64,000 bases of DNA from Flavobacterium aquatile LMG 4008 = ATCC 11947 (GCF_000757385.1 NZ_JRHH01000003.1:1-64000), one strand, 5' to 3'; positions 28,617 to 38,626 are shown, counted from the first letter of the stretch. Translations and numbers: made by a program. The notes: generated by a model not told the origin, from the sequence alone.

Positions 28617-29639
28617 CTATATAGTTGATTCTCGTTCTACCAATTCGGTTTCAATAACTTCAGTTTTATATTGCTCTTCATAATCTTCTTCTTCAATTTC
28701 TAATTTTTCGATTAGCATTTTTGCTGCTTTTTCTCCCATTTTCACACCATTTTGACTAACTGTTGTTATTGATGGAGAAGAATATTTTGAGATAATTCCG
28801 TCGGTAAATCCTATAATAGAAATATCGTTAGGTACGTTTTTACCAAGTCTTGTTGCAACTTTAATTGCTGTAACTGCAAATATTTCGTTAACAGCGAAAA
28901 TAGCATCCAAATCATTGTTGGAAATTAAAGTTTCAATTTGAGATTCGAAATTATCCGTATCTTCAATTTTTATAATTAGATTTTCATCAAATTTTATATC
29001 GTTTGTTTTTAAGGCTTTAGTATAGCCTTCGGTCCTTAGTTTTCCAACGCTAACGTAATCAACGGTTGATATAAGCCCGATTTTTTTAAATCCTTTATCG
29101 ATAAGATATTGCGTTGCATTGAAAGCAGCTAAGTTATCGTCGATAATTACTTTGTCACACAAAATATCATTGGTAATTCGGTCAAACATTACAACAGGCA
29201 TTCCTTGATTGATAACCTCTGCAATATGATGAAAGTCTCTTTTTTGTTGCGTTTCTTTTGACAGTGACATGATAAAACCATCAATACTTCCGTTTGCTAA
29301 AGTCTCTAAGTTAATGACTTCTTTATCAAATGATTCGTCGGATAAACATACAATTACATTATATCCATTTTCGTTTGCAATATGCTCAACGCCACTGATA
29401 ACAGTTGCAAAAAAATGATGAATAATTTCGGGAATAATGATGCAAATAGTTTTAGATTTTCTATTCTTTAAACTTAAAGCAATATTGTTGGGTTTATAGT
29501 TGTATAATTTTGCAAATGCTTGCACTTTTTGACGCGTATCTTCACTTATTTCCGAACTGTCTCTCAGTGATTTAGATACTGTTGAAATGGACACATCCAA
29601 CTCCTTCGCAATTTGCTTTAAAGTGACTTTTCTTCTCAT
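28617..29639 (-). CDS. LacI-family transcriptional regulator of the starch/maltose locus
   Basis: 340 residues. The N-terminal helix-turn-helix TLKQIAKELDVSISTVSKSL (6-25) and hinge helix (YKPNNIALSLK) are followed by a periplasmic-binding-protein-like ligand domain (TICIIIPEIIHHFFATVISG...). Proteins of this type bind an effector sugar and a symmetrical operator with a central CG. A perfect operator of that type (CGAAAACGTTTTCG) lies at 29744-29757 between this gene and susC, and a degenerate one at 28586. Bacteroides controls its sus locus with the membrane regulator SusR; no SusR is seen here, and this gene sits in that place. Repressor or activator action cannot be decided from sequence. 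Confidence 0.92.
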   Translation of the reverse strand: MRRKVTLKQIAKELDVSISTVSKSLRDSSEISEDTRQKVQAFAKLYNYKPNNIALSLKNRKSKTICIIIPEIIHHFFATVISGVEHIANENGYNVIVCLSDESFDKEVINLETLANGSIDGFIMSLSKETQQKRDFHHIAEVINQGMPVVMFDRITNDILCDKVIIDDNLAAFNATQYLIDKGFKKIGLISTVDYVSVGKLRTEGYTKALKTNDIKFDENLIIKIEDTDNFESQIETLISNNDLDAIFAVNEIFAVTAIKVATRLGKNVPNDISIIGFTDGIISKYSSPSITTVSQNGVKMGEKAAKMLIEKLEIEEEDYEEQYKTEVIETELVERESTI

Positions 29640-29743
29640 TTTACGTTTTTAATAAATGTTTAATTTTCAATAAAGGTATATTTATTTTTTTATACTATCA
29701 ATTATACTACTAAAAATGTATCATATTGAGAAAGTTTTCAACA

Positions 29744-29757
29744 CGAAAACGTTTTCG
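29744..29757. promoter_or_regulatory. LacI-family operator upstream of susC
   Basis: Perfect 14-base palindrome CGAAAACGTTTTCG with the central CG typical of LacI-family sites. It lies 105 bases upstream of the lacI start and 108 bases upstream of susC, so it could control both divergent genes. Confidence 0.8.
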
Positions 29758-29802
29758 AAACCATATAATAAGGTTGCCATTTTTTTATCTCATTTTTTTA
29801 CA

Positions 29803-29810
29803 TAAATTTA
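29803..29810 (+). promoter_or_regulatory. Probable -7 box of the susC operon
   Basis: TAAATTTA differs from TAnnTTTG only at the last base, 56 bases before the susC ATG. The LacI palindrome lies 46 bases upstream of it, near where a -33 complex or an upstream site would be. Confidence 0.4.
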
Positions 29811-29813
29811 ACA

Positions 29814-29833
29814 TTCGAAGTTAAAGTATAAGC
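29814..29833. promoter_or_regulatory. 20-base motif shared with the transporter promoter, copy 2
   Basis: Matches 28488-28507 at 19 of 20 positions, same strand. It begins about where transcription from the -7 box at 29803 would start, in the susC leader, 32 bases before the ATG. Confidence 0.55.
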
Positions 29834-29865
29834 AAAAAACAAAGTTATTAACCTAAACAAAATGT

Positions 29866-32800
29866 ATGAAAACAATTTACAAAAAGTTGTTATTTTTATT
29901 ACTCTTACTTCCTGTAACTGTCTTAGCACAAAGCAGTTTGGAAGGAGTTGTACTAGATTCTAAATCGAAACAACCCATTCCGGGAGTGAATGTAGTAATT
30001 CAAGGTGCTTCTACCGGAGCATCAACCGATTTTGACGGTAAATTTAGACTGTCAAATGTCAAAAACGGAGACAAAGTGGTCTTCTCTTTCATTGGCTATA
30101 CAAGTCAAACAATTAATTTTAGTGGACAGAAAAGCATTTCTGTTTCTTTAGTCGAGGAAGCTAATTTACTACAAGAAGTTGTAGTTCAAGTTGGTTATGG
30201 TACTGTTAAGAAAAAAGATGCAACTGGATCTGTTGATGTAGTAACATCTAAAGACTTCAATAAAGGAGCTATTTTATCAGCCGATCAATTATTGACAGGT
30301 AAATCTGCTGGTGTTAGAATTACCAATAGCGGTGGACAACCAGATTCTGCACCAAATATTAGAATAAGAGGTGGTGGTTCTCTTAATGCAAGTAATAACC
30401 CTTTAATAGTTATTGATGGAGTGCCAATTAGTAACGATAATCCTGCAGGTGTTAGCAATCCACTTTCGTTAATCAATCCAAATGATATTGAAAGCTTTTC
30501 TATCCTAAAAGATGCTTCTGCAACTGCTATTTATGGTTCAAGAGCATCTAACGGAGTTATTTTAATTACAACCAAAAAAGGAACGTCAGGAGATGTTAAG
30601 TTTAATTATTCTGGAAATATTACTGGTGGGAAAGTAGGTAAAAAAATAGACTTAATGGATAGTAAGACTTTTACTAAATTTATTCAAGAATTTCATCCAA
30701 CTTTGACAAATCTTTTAGGTGTAGATGATCCTTCAACTTTGGTCACTGATGATTTGTCAACAGATGTAATCGAAGGTAGAATCCTTTCAAACACAGATTG
30801 GCAAAATGAAATTTTGAGAAATTCAATTTCTACTGACCATAATATAAGTGCTAGAGCAAATTTATTTGGATCAATTCCTTTCAGAGCTTCAATTGGTTAC
30901 AACAATAGTGAAGGTGTTGTTAAAACAAATGATTATGAAAGATTTAGTTACTCTTTAAAATTGTCACCAAATTTTCTGAATGATCATTTAAAAGTTGACA
31001 TGAATGCTAAAGGTGTATTAACTGATAAGAATTCAATTAATGATGGCGCTGCTTTAGGAGGTGCCGTTAATATGGATCCTACAAAACCTGTATATGATAA
31101 TAGTCCAACAAACAGATTTGGGGGTTATTACCAAAGTACTACGTTAGATGGAAATAGATATATTTTAGATAACACTAGAAATCCATTAGCTGCTTTAGAG
31201 CAAAGAACACGCCCAGAGAGAGCATTACGTTTTTTAGGAAATATTGAATTAGATTATAAAATGCATTTCTTGCCAGAATTGAGAGCAGTAGTTAATTTAG
31301 GTTTAGATGCCTCAAGAGCAAGAATTAGAGAAAGCTTTTCTGAAAACTCAATCGATACATATAGATTTAACACTGGTACAGATCCAAACACAAATTTTGT
31401 ATTTAATCCAGGAAAAAATTACTTAGAAAATCAAACAATTACCAATACAACTTGGGATTCCTATTTGGTATATACAAAAGACTTAAATGGATTTTTGAAT
31501 AAGTTTGATATTCAAGGTGGTTACTCGTACCAAAATTTCAAAAATGATGGTAATAGAGAAGTGTACAGATATAACGTTGATACAGGCTTGAGAGAAGTTG
31601 AGCCAAATCCAAATAATCCAACAAATAGATATTTTAACGAACTTAATCTTCAATCTTTTTTTGGAAGAACTAATATAGATTTAGCAAAAAAATATTTAAT
31701 TACACTATCTTTAAGAGCAGATGGGTCATCATTGTTTAGAGAAGATAAGAGATGGGGATATTTTCCAGCTGCCGCATTAGCTTGGAAATTGAAAGAAGAA
31801 AGTTTTGTTAAAAATGTAAACTTTGTAAATGATCTTAAAGTTAGAGTAGGTTGGGGTAAAACTGGTCAACAAGATATAACTGGTATATCAGGATTTTATC
31901 CATCAACACCTTTATTTACTTTAGGATCAAGCACTAGTCAATATCTTGGTGGATCAAATCTTTATTCAGCAGATGCCTACAATGAAGATTTAACTTGGGA
32001 GAAAACAACAACATACAATTTAGGAATAGATTTTGATTTCTTTAAAAATAATTTTGTTTCTGGTAGTTTTGATGTATATAAAAGAAACACTACGGATTTA
32101 TTAGCTCAAACACCAGTTCCTCCTGGACAAGCACTAACAAATGCATTTATTAGAAACGTAGGTGAAACAGAAAGTAAAGGTCTTGAATTGAATTTAAATT
32201 TTAAACCTATCCAAACTGAAAATTATAATTTAGAGCTTAACGCAAATATAGCATACAATAGAACAGAGACTATTAGTTTAGATGATTTATCTACAATTGC
32301 AGCTGGTGGAAATCTTCCAGCCGGTACAGGTGTTAATATTGCCTATCATACAGTTGGATTCCAGCCATATTCTGCTTGGGTTTTTCAACAAGTTTATGAT
32401 TTAGATGGGACGCCAATTGTAAATGCTTTTGTTGATAGAAATGGAGATAATGTAATTACAAATGATGATAGATACTATAAAGCTTTAAGACCAAACTGGA
32501 CTTTTGGATTTGGTTTAAATTTTAATTACAAAAATTGGGATTTAAGCTCAAGTTTTAGAGGTCAATTTGGTGGGCAAGTTTACAATGCCAGAAAATTAAC
32601 ATCTGGATGGGTAGATAAAGCTGTTCCTGTTAATGATAGCAGTTTATCAAATGTATTAAACTTTTACTCTGATGCAGCTGATTCGAGTTTTATTAATGTT
32701 AATGGAAATATTCCTTTTTCTGATTATTTCCTAGAAGATGCAACTTTTTTAAGATGTGAAAACATTATTTTAGGATATAGATTTAATAAATTTTATAAAT

Positions 32801-32949
32801 CGTCGTCATTAAGGGTATATGGTGCTGTTAATAATGCTTTTATTCTAACTAAATACTCTGGTCAAGACCCTGAAAATTTTGATTCTATTGATAACAATTT
32901 TTATCCTCGACCAAGAATGTACACATTTGGATTAAGTTTAGACTTTTAA
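29866..32949 (+). CDS. susC: SusC-like TonB-dependent outer-membrane receptor
   Basis: 1027 residues. Signal peptide (about 1-21), a carboxypeptidase-like regulatory domain (SLEGVVLDSKSKQPIPGVNV to about residue 95), then the plug domain with SusC signatures (VVQVGYGTVKKKD near 106-118, NIRIRGGGS near 165-173, ILKDASATAIYGSRASNGVILITTK near 213-237, positions approximate), and a large beta barrel ending in FGLSLDF with the aromatic C-terminus of outer-membrane barrels. It imports starch oligosaccharides with the SusD partner, using TonB energy. First gene of the plus-strand operon, 11 bases before susD. The substrate is inferred from the surrounding alpha-glucan enzymes. Confidence 0.95.
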   Translation: MKTIYKKLLFLLLLLPVTVLAQSSLEGVVLDSKSKQPIPGVNVVIQGASTGASTDFDGKFRLSNVKNGDKVVFSFIGYTSQTINFSGQKSISVSLVEEANLLQEVVVQVGYGTVKKKDATGSVDVVTSKDFNKGAILSADQLLTGKSAGVRITNSGGQPDSAPNIRIRGGGSLNASNNPLIVIDGVPISNDNPAGVSNPLSLINPNDIESFSILKDASATAIYGSRASNGVILITTKKGTSGDVKFNYSGNITGGKVGKKIDLMDSKTFTKFIQEFHPTLTNLLGVDDPSTLVTDDLSTDVIEGRILSNTDWQNEILRNSISTDHNISARANLFGSIPFRASIGYNNSEGVVKTNDYERFSYSLKLSPNFLNDHLKVDMNAKGVLTDKNSINDGAALGGAVNMDPTKPVYDNSPTNRFGGYYQSTTLDGNRYILDNTRNPLAALEQRTRPERALRFLGNIELDYKMHFLPELRAVVNLGLDASRARIRESFSENSIDTYRFNTGTDPNTNFVFNPGKNYLENQTITNTTWDSYLVYTKDLNGFLNKFDIQGGYSYQNFKNDGNREVYRYNVDTGLREVEPNPNNPTNRYFNELNLQSFFGRTNIDLAKKYLITLSLRADGSSLFREDKRWGYFPAAALAWKLKEESFVKNVNFVNDLKVRVGWGKTGQQDITGISGFYPSTPLFTLGSSTSQYLGGSNLYSADAYNEDLTWEKTTTYNLGIDFDFFKNNFVSGSFDVYKRNTTDLLAQTPVPPGQALTNAFIRNVGETESKGLELNLNFKPIQTENYNLELNANIAYNRTETISLDDLSTIAAGGNLPAGTGVNIAYHTVGFQPYSAWVFQQVYDLDGTPIVNAFVDRNGDNVITNDDRYYKALRPNWTFGFGLNFNYKNWDLSSSFRGQFGGQVYNARKLTSGWVDKAVPVNDSSLSNVLNFYSDAADSSFINVNGNIPFSDYFLEDATFLRCENIILGYRFNKFYKSSSLRVYGAVNNAFILTKYSGQDPENFDSIDNNFYPRPRMYTFGLSLDF

Positions 32950-32960
32950 AAAAAATTAAA

Positions 32961-34511
32961 ATGAAAAATATGAAAAAATTAAAATTATTAGGGATGAGTG
33001 TTCTATTACTCGGTACATTTTCTTGTACTGATGATTTGAATACAGAGCCAAAAGTACAACTAACATTAGAACAACTCCTTCAGCAAGACCCTAATGCTAT
33101 TTCAGGTATTGTTTCAAAGTTGTATGGTTCATTTGCTTTATCTGGCCCAAGTGGTCCAGGAAGTACTGATATTAAGGATGATGATGCTGGTGAATCTCCA
33201 TTTTTGAGAGGAATCATTAATCTTCAAGACTTTACTGCAGATGGCATGAAAAATCGTTGGGGAGATGACGGATTAGATCAATTAACAACTACATCTAATT
33301 GGGATGAGAATAATAAGTTTTTTAGATATTTATACAATAGAGCTTACTATACAATTCCTCAATGTAATAATTTATTGGTGATCTTAGAGAATTTAGATAT
33401 TCCCAATAAAAATCAAGTAACGGGAGAAATAAGATTTTTACGTTCGCTTGCTTATTATTATTTAATTGATTGTTTTGGTAAAGGAGTATTAGCAACTGAT
33501 CAAAATTTTGGACAATCGGCGCCTCTTGAGGAAGCTTCAAGACAAGAATTATTTGATTATGTAGAATCAGAATTGTTAGCAATTGAAGCGGATTTGCCAG
33601 AGACAAATTCATATGGAAGAGCTAATAAATCAGTATCTAGGATGTTATTAGCAAAATTATATTTAAATGCAGAAGTTTATACAGGAACTCAGAGGTACAC
33701 AGATGCTTTAACATTTATTACCAAAGTAATCAATGAGGGAAATTATACATTAGATCCAAATTTTGGGCATATGTTTAGTGGTGATAACAATACTTCACCA
33801 GAAATTATTTATCCATTAATTGCAGATCCTCTTGTTAGTCAAAGTTATGGAAATACAACTTATTTAGTTAATGGAAGTTTAAATACCGCAACAATGACAA
33901 TATCAGATTATGGTGCAACTGCTGGTTGGGGTGGTCATAGAGCTACCAAAGCATGGTATGGTCTATTCGGAAATTTAGGAACTTCAACAGATAGTAGAGC
34001 TCAATTATTTTGGACATCTGGACACACTTTTGAAATGACAGATTACAAAGAATGGACAAATGGTTATCCATCAATTAAGTTTAGAAATTCTAATTTTGGA
34101 ACAACATCTACACCTACTGATTTTTCTGGAACAGATTTTCCTTTATTTAGATTAGCAGATGCATATTTAATATATGCTGAGTGTGTTGTTAGAGGTGCAG
34201 CAGGTGGTTCAACATCTCAAGCATTAACTTATGTTAATGAAATTAGAGATAGAGCAAATGCTAATTTAATTTCAGCAGGTGATTTAACTTTAGATTTCAT
34301 TATAGATGAAAGAGGTAGAGAATTAACTTTTGAAGGTCATAGAAGAACCGATTTAATTCGTTTTGGAAGATTTACTGGAGGAAGCTATTTATGGCCATGG
34401 AAAGGAAACACATTAAATGGAACTTCTATCCCATCTAATTATAAATTATTTCCAATTCCTCTTAAAGCTCTTCAGGCAAACCCAAATTTAACTCAAAATC
34501 CTGGTTATTAA
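32961..34511 (+). CDS. susD: SusD/RagB-family starch-binding lipoprotein
   Basis: 516 residues. Lipoprotein signal with the lipobox LLLGTFSC (Cys near 22 from the first ATG; a second ATG three codons later is possible). Typical SusD features follow: helical TPR-like repeats around IRFLRSLAYYYLIDCFG, LLAKLYLNAEVYTG, FPLFRLADAYLIYAE and VNEIRDRANA, and a C-terminal ERGRELTFEGHRRTDLIRFG block. It sits on the cell surface as the lid of the SusC channel. It lies 11 bases after susC and 16 bases before susE, in one operon. Confidence 0.95.
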   Translation: MKNMKKLKLLGMSVLLLGTFSCTDDLNTEPKVQLTLEQLLQQDPNAISGIVSKLYGSFALSGPSGPGSTDIKDDDAGESPFLRGIINLQDFTADGMKNRWGDDGLDQLTTTSNWDENNKFFRYLYNRAYYTIPQCNNLLVILENLDIPNKNQVTGEIRFLRSLAYYYLIDCFGKGVLATDQNFGQSAPLEEASRQELFDYVESELLAIEADLPETNSYGRANKSVSRMLLAKLYLNAEVYTGTQRYTDALTFITKVINEGNYTLDPNFGHMFSGDNNTSPEIIYPLIADPLVSQSYGNTTYLVNGSLNTATMTISDYGATAGWGGHRATKAWYGLFGNLGTSTDSRAQLFWTSGHTFEMTDYKEWTNGYPSIKFRNSNFGTTSTPTDFSGTDFPLFRLADAYLIYAECVVRGAAGGSTSQALTYVNEIRDRANANLISAGDLTLDFIIDERGRELTFEGHRRTDLIRFGRFTGGSYLWPWKGNTLNGTSIPSNYKLFPIPLKALQANPNLTQNPGY

Positions 34512-34527
34512 TAAAAAAATATTAAAA

Positions 34528-35625
34528 ATGAAAAAAATATTAAAAATATCAAGTTTAGCATTATTCTTAATTGCAGCAATAGCCTGTGAAAATGATGATC
34601 AAAAAATAATTCAAGCAACTGGTGGTCCAGAACTTTTAACTCCAGTTGATGGAGCAGAATATGTTTTGTTGCCAGAAAATGAAGCTAATGAAGCTACAAC
34701 ACTAGTCTGGAATCATGCTGATTATACTTTAGATACAGAAGTAAATTATGAAGTTGAAGTTGCACTTTCAGGGACTGAATTTGCAAATATTGTGTCTGGA
34801 GGTTCAACAACTAATAGATTCATGACATGGTCTGTAGAAGAACTTAATACAGTTGCTTTAACTGCAGGTCTAGTTCCTTACGAAACTGCTGATGTAGATG
34901 TTCGTGTTAAAGCTTCTCTTGGTGATAATGCTGAATTGGTTTCTTATTCTAATGTAATAACTGTAACATTAACTCCTTACACTAATGATTTACCAAAATT
35001 ATGGATTCCAGGAAGTTATCAGTCAGAATCTGGATATGGAGATGCTGATTGGACACATGCAACAGCTCCAACATTAGCATCAGAGGGTTTTGGGAACACT
35101 AACTTTGAAGGTTATCTTTATCTTGCAAATAATGTTGTTGCAGATAGCGAAAATGGATTGAAATTTTCTTCTCAAGGAGATTGGAATGGAACAAATTATG
35201 GAGACGATGGAACTTTTTCTAACGTTTTAAGCCCTACAGGTGGAAACATCGGTGGAAACGCAGGATATTACAGAGTTAAAGTTGATACAGAAGAGTTAAC
35301 TTACAACTTACAACCAGTAAGTTGGGGTATTATCGGTGATGCAACTACTGGTGATGATAGCGGCTGGAATCAAGATGTAGATTTAACTTACAATCCAACT
35401 ACTAAAAAACTAGAATTAGCGAGTATCAATTTAACTACTGGATTAAAATTCAAATTTAGAGGGAACAATGCTTGGTCTAATGGTTTTGATTTTGGTACAG
35501 TAAACGCAGATGGATTTTTAGTTGATGGTGGCGATTTAGTACATACTGGAGCTACTGGAAATTATAAAGTTATCTTAGATTTATCTAATCCAAGAAAATA
35601 CACTTACACACTTGTTGCATTGTAA
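34528..35625 (+). CDS. susE: SusE/SusF-type surface starch-binding lipoprotein
   Basis: 365 residues with a lipobox (LIAAIAC, Cys20). The N-terminal third carries a SusE-type immunoglobulin-like domain (LVWNHADYTLDTEVNYEVEVAL); two starch-binding modules follow (LPKLWIPGSYQSESGYGDADW near 152-172, and VSWGIIGDATTGDDSGWNQDVD near 266-287), each rich in the Trp residues used for sugar stacking. It holds starch at the cell surface without cleaving it. Third gene of the susCDE transcript. A strong terminator follows after the stop, so transcript abundance may fall before the amylase gene. Confidence 0.9.
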   Translation: MKKILKISSLALFLIAAIACENDDQKIIQATGGPELLTPVDGAEYVLLPENEANEATTLVWNHADYTLDTEVNYEVEVALSGTEFANIVSGGSTTNRFMTWSVEELNTVALTAGLVPYETADVDVRVKASLGDNAELVSYSNVITVTLTPYTNDLPKLWIPGSYQSESGYGDADWTHATAPTLASEGFGNTNFEGYLYLANNVVADSENGLKFSSQGDWNGTNYGDDGTFSNVLSPTGGNIGGNAGYYRVKVDTEELTYNLQPVSWGIIGDATTGDDSGWNQDVDLTYNPTTKKLELASINLTTGLKFKFRGNNAWSNGFDFGTVNADGFLVDGGDLVHTGATGNYKVILDLSNPRKYTYTLVAL

Positions 35626-35640
35626 TATAAATAATTTTTT

Positions 35641-35672
35641 AAAGGGCTTTCTTTATAGAAAGCCCTTTTTTA
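35641..35672 (+). terminator. Terminator hairpin between susE and the exported amylase gene
   Basis: AAAGGGCTTTC (35641-35651) and GAAAGCCCTTT (35658-35668) form an 11-base perfect stem with a 6-base loop and a following T-run. The next gene starts only 12 bases later, leaving no room for a separate promoter after the hairpin. Confidence 0.9.
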
Positions 35673-35683
35673 TAAAATAAGCT

Positions 35684-38560
35684 ATGAAAAAAATTACTTA
35701 CTTATTCTTTTTGTTTTTTGTATTAAATTTATTTTCACAACAACAAACAATTACTTACACTGTTGCTCCAACTTCATTTGAAGAAAACCAATCTGTTACG
35801 CTTACATTTAATGGCTCAAGCATTAATGAAGCAACTTGGGGTGTAACTGGAAACGCACTTTATTTATGGGCATGGTCGTTTGATTCAAACGATTTAAATA
35901 TCCAAGATTGCCCAACTAATGGAACATGGACAAGCTCTTTAGAAACAAATAGATTAACCTACGTTCCAGGAACCGATACTTACACAATCTCTTTCGTTCC
36001 ACAAACATTCTATTCTAGAACAGGAATTGGGAGAATTGGGTTTTTAGTGAAAGCTAAAAATGCAACCGGAGATAAAAAATCTCAAGATATTTTAATAGAA
36101 GTTGGTCTTTTTCAGTCCAATTTGTTAACTCCAGCTGCAAATAGTGCTACAATTATTAGTTCTGGTGGCAACCTTAATATTACTGCCAACAATAGTAATG
36201 GTAATGCAAGTTATAACCTGAAAGCCAATGGCGTAAGCATTAACGCAAATGCAGCTACAGCAAATTATTCTTTCAATCACACAGGAATTACAGCGAATCA
36301 ATCTTATGAATTAGATGTAACTCAATCTGGAATTACTCAAACTAAGAAATTTAATGTTATAGTAAATCCTGGTGTAATTTCTCAAGCACTTCCGGCAGGT
36401 GTTGAAGACGGAATCAACTATAATTCTTCAGATGCAACTAAAGCGACCTTAGTTTTAGACGCACCTGGAAAAGATTTTGTTTATGTTGCTGGTAGTTTCA
36501 ATAACTGGCAACCAAGTTCTAGTTATGCTATGAAAAAAGATGCTACAACTGGTAAATTTTGGTTAGAATTAACAGGATTAACTTCTGGACAATCTTATTC
36601 GTATCAATACTGGGTAGTAGATACAACTCCTACAACAAATTCTCCAGCTTTAGTTAAAACTGCCGATCCTTATTCAACACTAGTGTTATCACCTTTTGAT
36701 GATCCCTTTATTTCTGCTGCATCTTATCCAAATTTACCTCCTTTTCCAACTGGTATTGAGAGAGAAGTTACTGTTTTACAAACGGGTCAAGTTCCTTATA
36801 CATGGAGTGCGGCAACTACAAATTTTGTAAAACCAAATAAAGATAATCTGGTAGTATACGAACTATTAGTTAGAGACTTTGATTCTGATAGAAATTATCA
36901 AGACTTAATTGATAAAATTGATTATTTCAAGAATTTGAAAATAAATGCAATTCAGTTAATGCCAGTAATGGAATATGAAGGAAATGAATCTTGGGGTTAC
37001 AATACTTCATTTCATATGGCTTTAGATAAATATTATGGGACTGCCAATAAATTCAAAGAATTCATAGATTTATGTCACCAAAACGGAATTGCCGTAATCT
37101 TAGACGTAGCTTTAAACCACGCTTTCGGCAGAAATCCAATGGTGAGAATGTGGATGAAAGATCCAGATGGTGATGGTTGGGGCGATCCTGCTGCAGACAA
37201 TCCATATTTTAACGAATTTGCAAAACACAGTTATAGTGTTGGATCTGATTTTAATCACCAACAAGCAAGAACCCAATATTATACAAAAAGGGTAGTAAAG
37301 CAGTGGATAGAAGAATTTAAAATCGATGGTTTCCGTTGGGATTTAACTAAAGGTTTCACTCAAAACTGTACTGGTGGAGATGATGCATGTACCAATGCTT
37401 ATCAAGCCGATAGAGTAGCGGTATTAAAAGACTACGCAGATTATTCTTGGGCGTTAGACAACAATCATTATGTGATTTTTGAACATCTTGGCGGTGATAG
37501 CGAAGAACAACAATGGGCAAATTATAAACTTGGCGAAGGAAAAGGTATCATGATGTGGGGTGAAATGACCTCTAAATATGCCGAATTAGCTCAAGGAACA
37601 TCTGGCGATAAAGACATCACTAGAATGGGACATGTTTCAAGAGGTTTCACAGGAAAAAGATTAATTGGTTATCCAGAAAGTCACGATAAAGAAAGAGTAT
37701 TGTACTCTGCTTTTACTTTCGGAAATGGCGCAGGTGCTTTCCCAGTTCAAGGAAATCTTACAAATGTTATTAAAAGAATGTCTGCAATTGGTGCTGTAAG
37801 TATACTTATTCCTGGTCCAAAAATGATTTGGCATTTTGCCGAATTAGGACATACTGGTTCAATTTTTACTTGTGGTGACGGAACTGTAAATACTGATTAT
37901 GACATTACTGGCGGAGATTGTAAATTAGACACAAAGCCACAGCCTCAATGGGCAAACAACTGGCTTACAGATGTGAACAGAAGTGTAGTTTATAATAATT
38001 GGGCTAAAATGATTGATCTTAAAAAAAACAATTCAGTATTTAATGCCAATTATACAATAAGTGGTCAAGGAGGAAATAACAGTGTAAGACAAAGAGTTTA
38101 CTTGTTTGGAGGAACAGGATCATTAACAAATGTTGTAATTCTTGCGAACTTTTCTGTAGCTAATTTAGATATTATTGCCGATTTTCCTTTCGCTGGAACT
38201 TGGCACAATTTAATGGATAATTCAACTTTGAGTGTTTCCAATACAGCAATGCCTATAACTATTGAATCAGGTGGATTTAGAATTTTTGGAAATGCTCCTG
38301 CAGCTTTAAGTACTACAGATTTTAATCCATTAGTAGGAATTTCTTTAGTACCAAATCCTGCATCAACTTATTTTATGGTTAATAGCACAAGTTTTACAAA
38401 AGTTCATATTTATTCAATGACTGGACAATTGATAAAAACATTCGAAAATCAACCAGATAATTACCAATATCCGATATCCGATTTAAATCAAGGTGTTTAC
38501 TTTGTGAAAGTATCAGACGATAACAATCATAATCAAACCCTTAAATTAATTAAACAATAA
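35684..38560 (+). CDS. T9SS-exported multidomain GH13 alpha-amylase with CBM48-like domain
   Basis: 958 residues. Signal peptide (1-18, NLFSQ), two N-terminal beta-sandwich domains (about 20-230), a CBM48/E-set domain (about 250-335, FVYVAGSFNNWQPS), then the GH13 barrel (about 385-800). Catalytic residues: nucleophile D553 (DGFRWDLTKGF), acid/base E600 (VIFEHLGG) and D668 (YPESHDKE); LDVALNHAFG (473-482) is region I. The C-terminus is a type A sorting domain (LVPNPASTYF...LKLIKQ), so the enzyme is exported by T9SS. It would open starch outside the cell. It follows susE after an intergenic terminator. Confidence 0.92.
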   Translation: MKKITYLFFLFFVLNLFSQQQTITYTVAPTSFEENQSVTLTFNGSSINEATWGVTGNALYLWAWSFDSNDLNIQDCPTNGTWTSSLETNRLTYVPGTDTYTISFVPQTFYSRTGIGRIGFLVKAKNATGDKKSQDILIEVGLFQSNLLTPAANSATIISSGGNLNITANNSNGNASYNLKANGVSINANAATANYSFNHTGITANQSYELDVTQSGITQTKKFNVIVNPGVISQALPAGVEDGINYNSSDATKATLVLDAPGKDFVYVAGSFNNWQPSSSYAMKKDATTGKFWLELTGLTSGQSYSYQYWVVDTTPTTNSPALVKTADPYSTLVLSPFDDPFISAASYPNLPPFPTGIEREVTVLQTGQVPYTWSAATTNFVKPNKDNLVVYELLVRDFDSDRNYQDLIDKIDYFKNLKINAIQLMPVMEYEGNESWGYNTSFHMALDKYYGTANKFKEFIDLCHQNGIAVILDVALNHAFGRNPMVRMWMKDPDGDGWGDPAADNPYFNEFAKHSYSVGSDFNHQQARTQYYTKRVVKQWIEEFKIDGFRWDLTKGFTQNCTGGDDACTNAYQADRVAVLKDYADYSWALDNNHYVIFEHLGGDSEEQQWANYKLGEGKGIMMWGEMTSKYAELAQGTSGDKDITRMGHVSRGFTGKRLIGYPESHDKERVLYSAFTFGNGAGAFPVQGNLTNVIKRMSAIGAVSILIPGPKMIWHFAELGHTGSIFTCGDGTVNTDYDITGGDCKLDTKPQPQWANNWLTDVNRSVVYNNWAKMIDLKKNNSVFNANYTISGQGGNNSVRQRVYLFGGTGSLTNVVILANFSVANLDIIADFPFAGTWHNLMDNSTLSVSNTAMPITIESGGFRIFGNAPAALSTTDFNPLVGISLVPNPASTYFMVNSTSFTKVHIYSMTGQLIKTFENQPDNYQYPISDLNQGVYFVKVSDDNNHNQTLKLIKQ

Positions 38561-38590
38561 GAGAGTTAGTTAGTTAAAAATAGATTCCCT

Positions 38591-38626
38591 AAAAGACCTT
38601 TCATTAATTTGTTAGGTCTTTTTTTA
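38591..38626 (+). terminator. Terminator of the susC-to-amylase transcript
   Basis: AAGACCT (38593-38599) and AGGTCTT (38614-38620), a 14-base loop, then TTTTTT. It lies 30 bases after the amylase stop. Confidence 0.8.
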
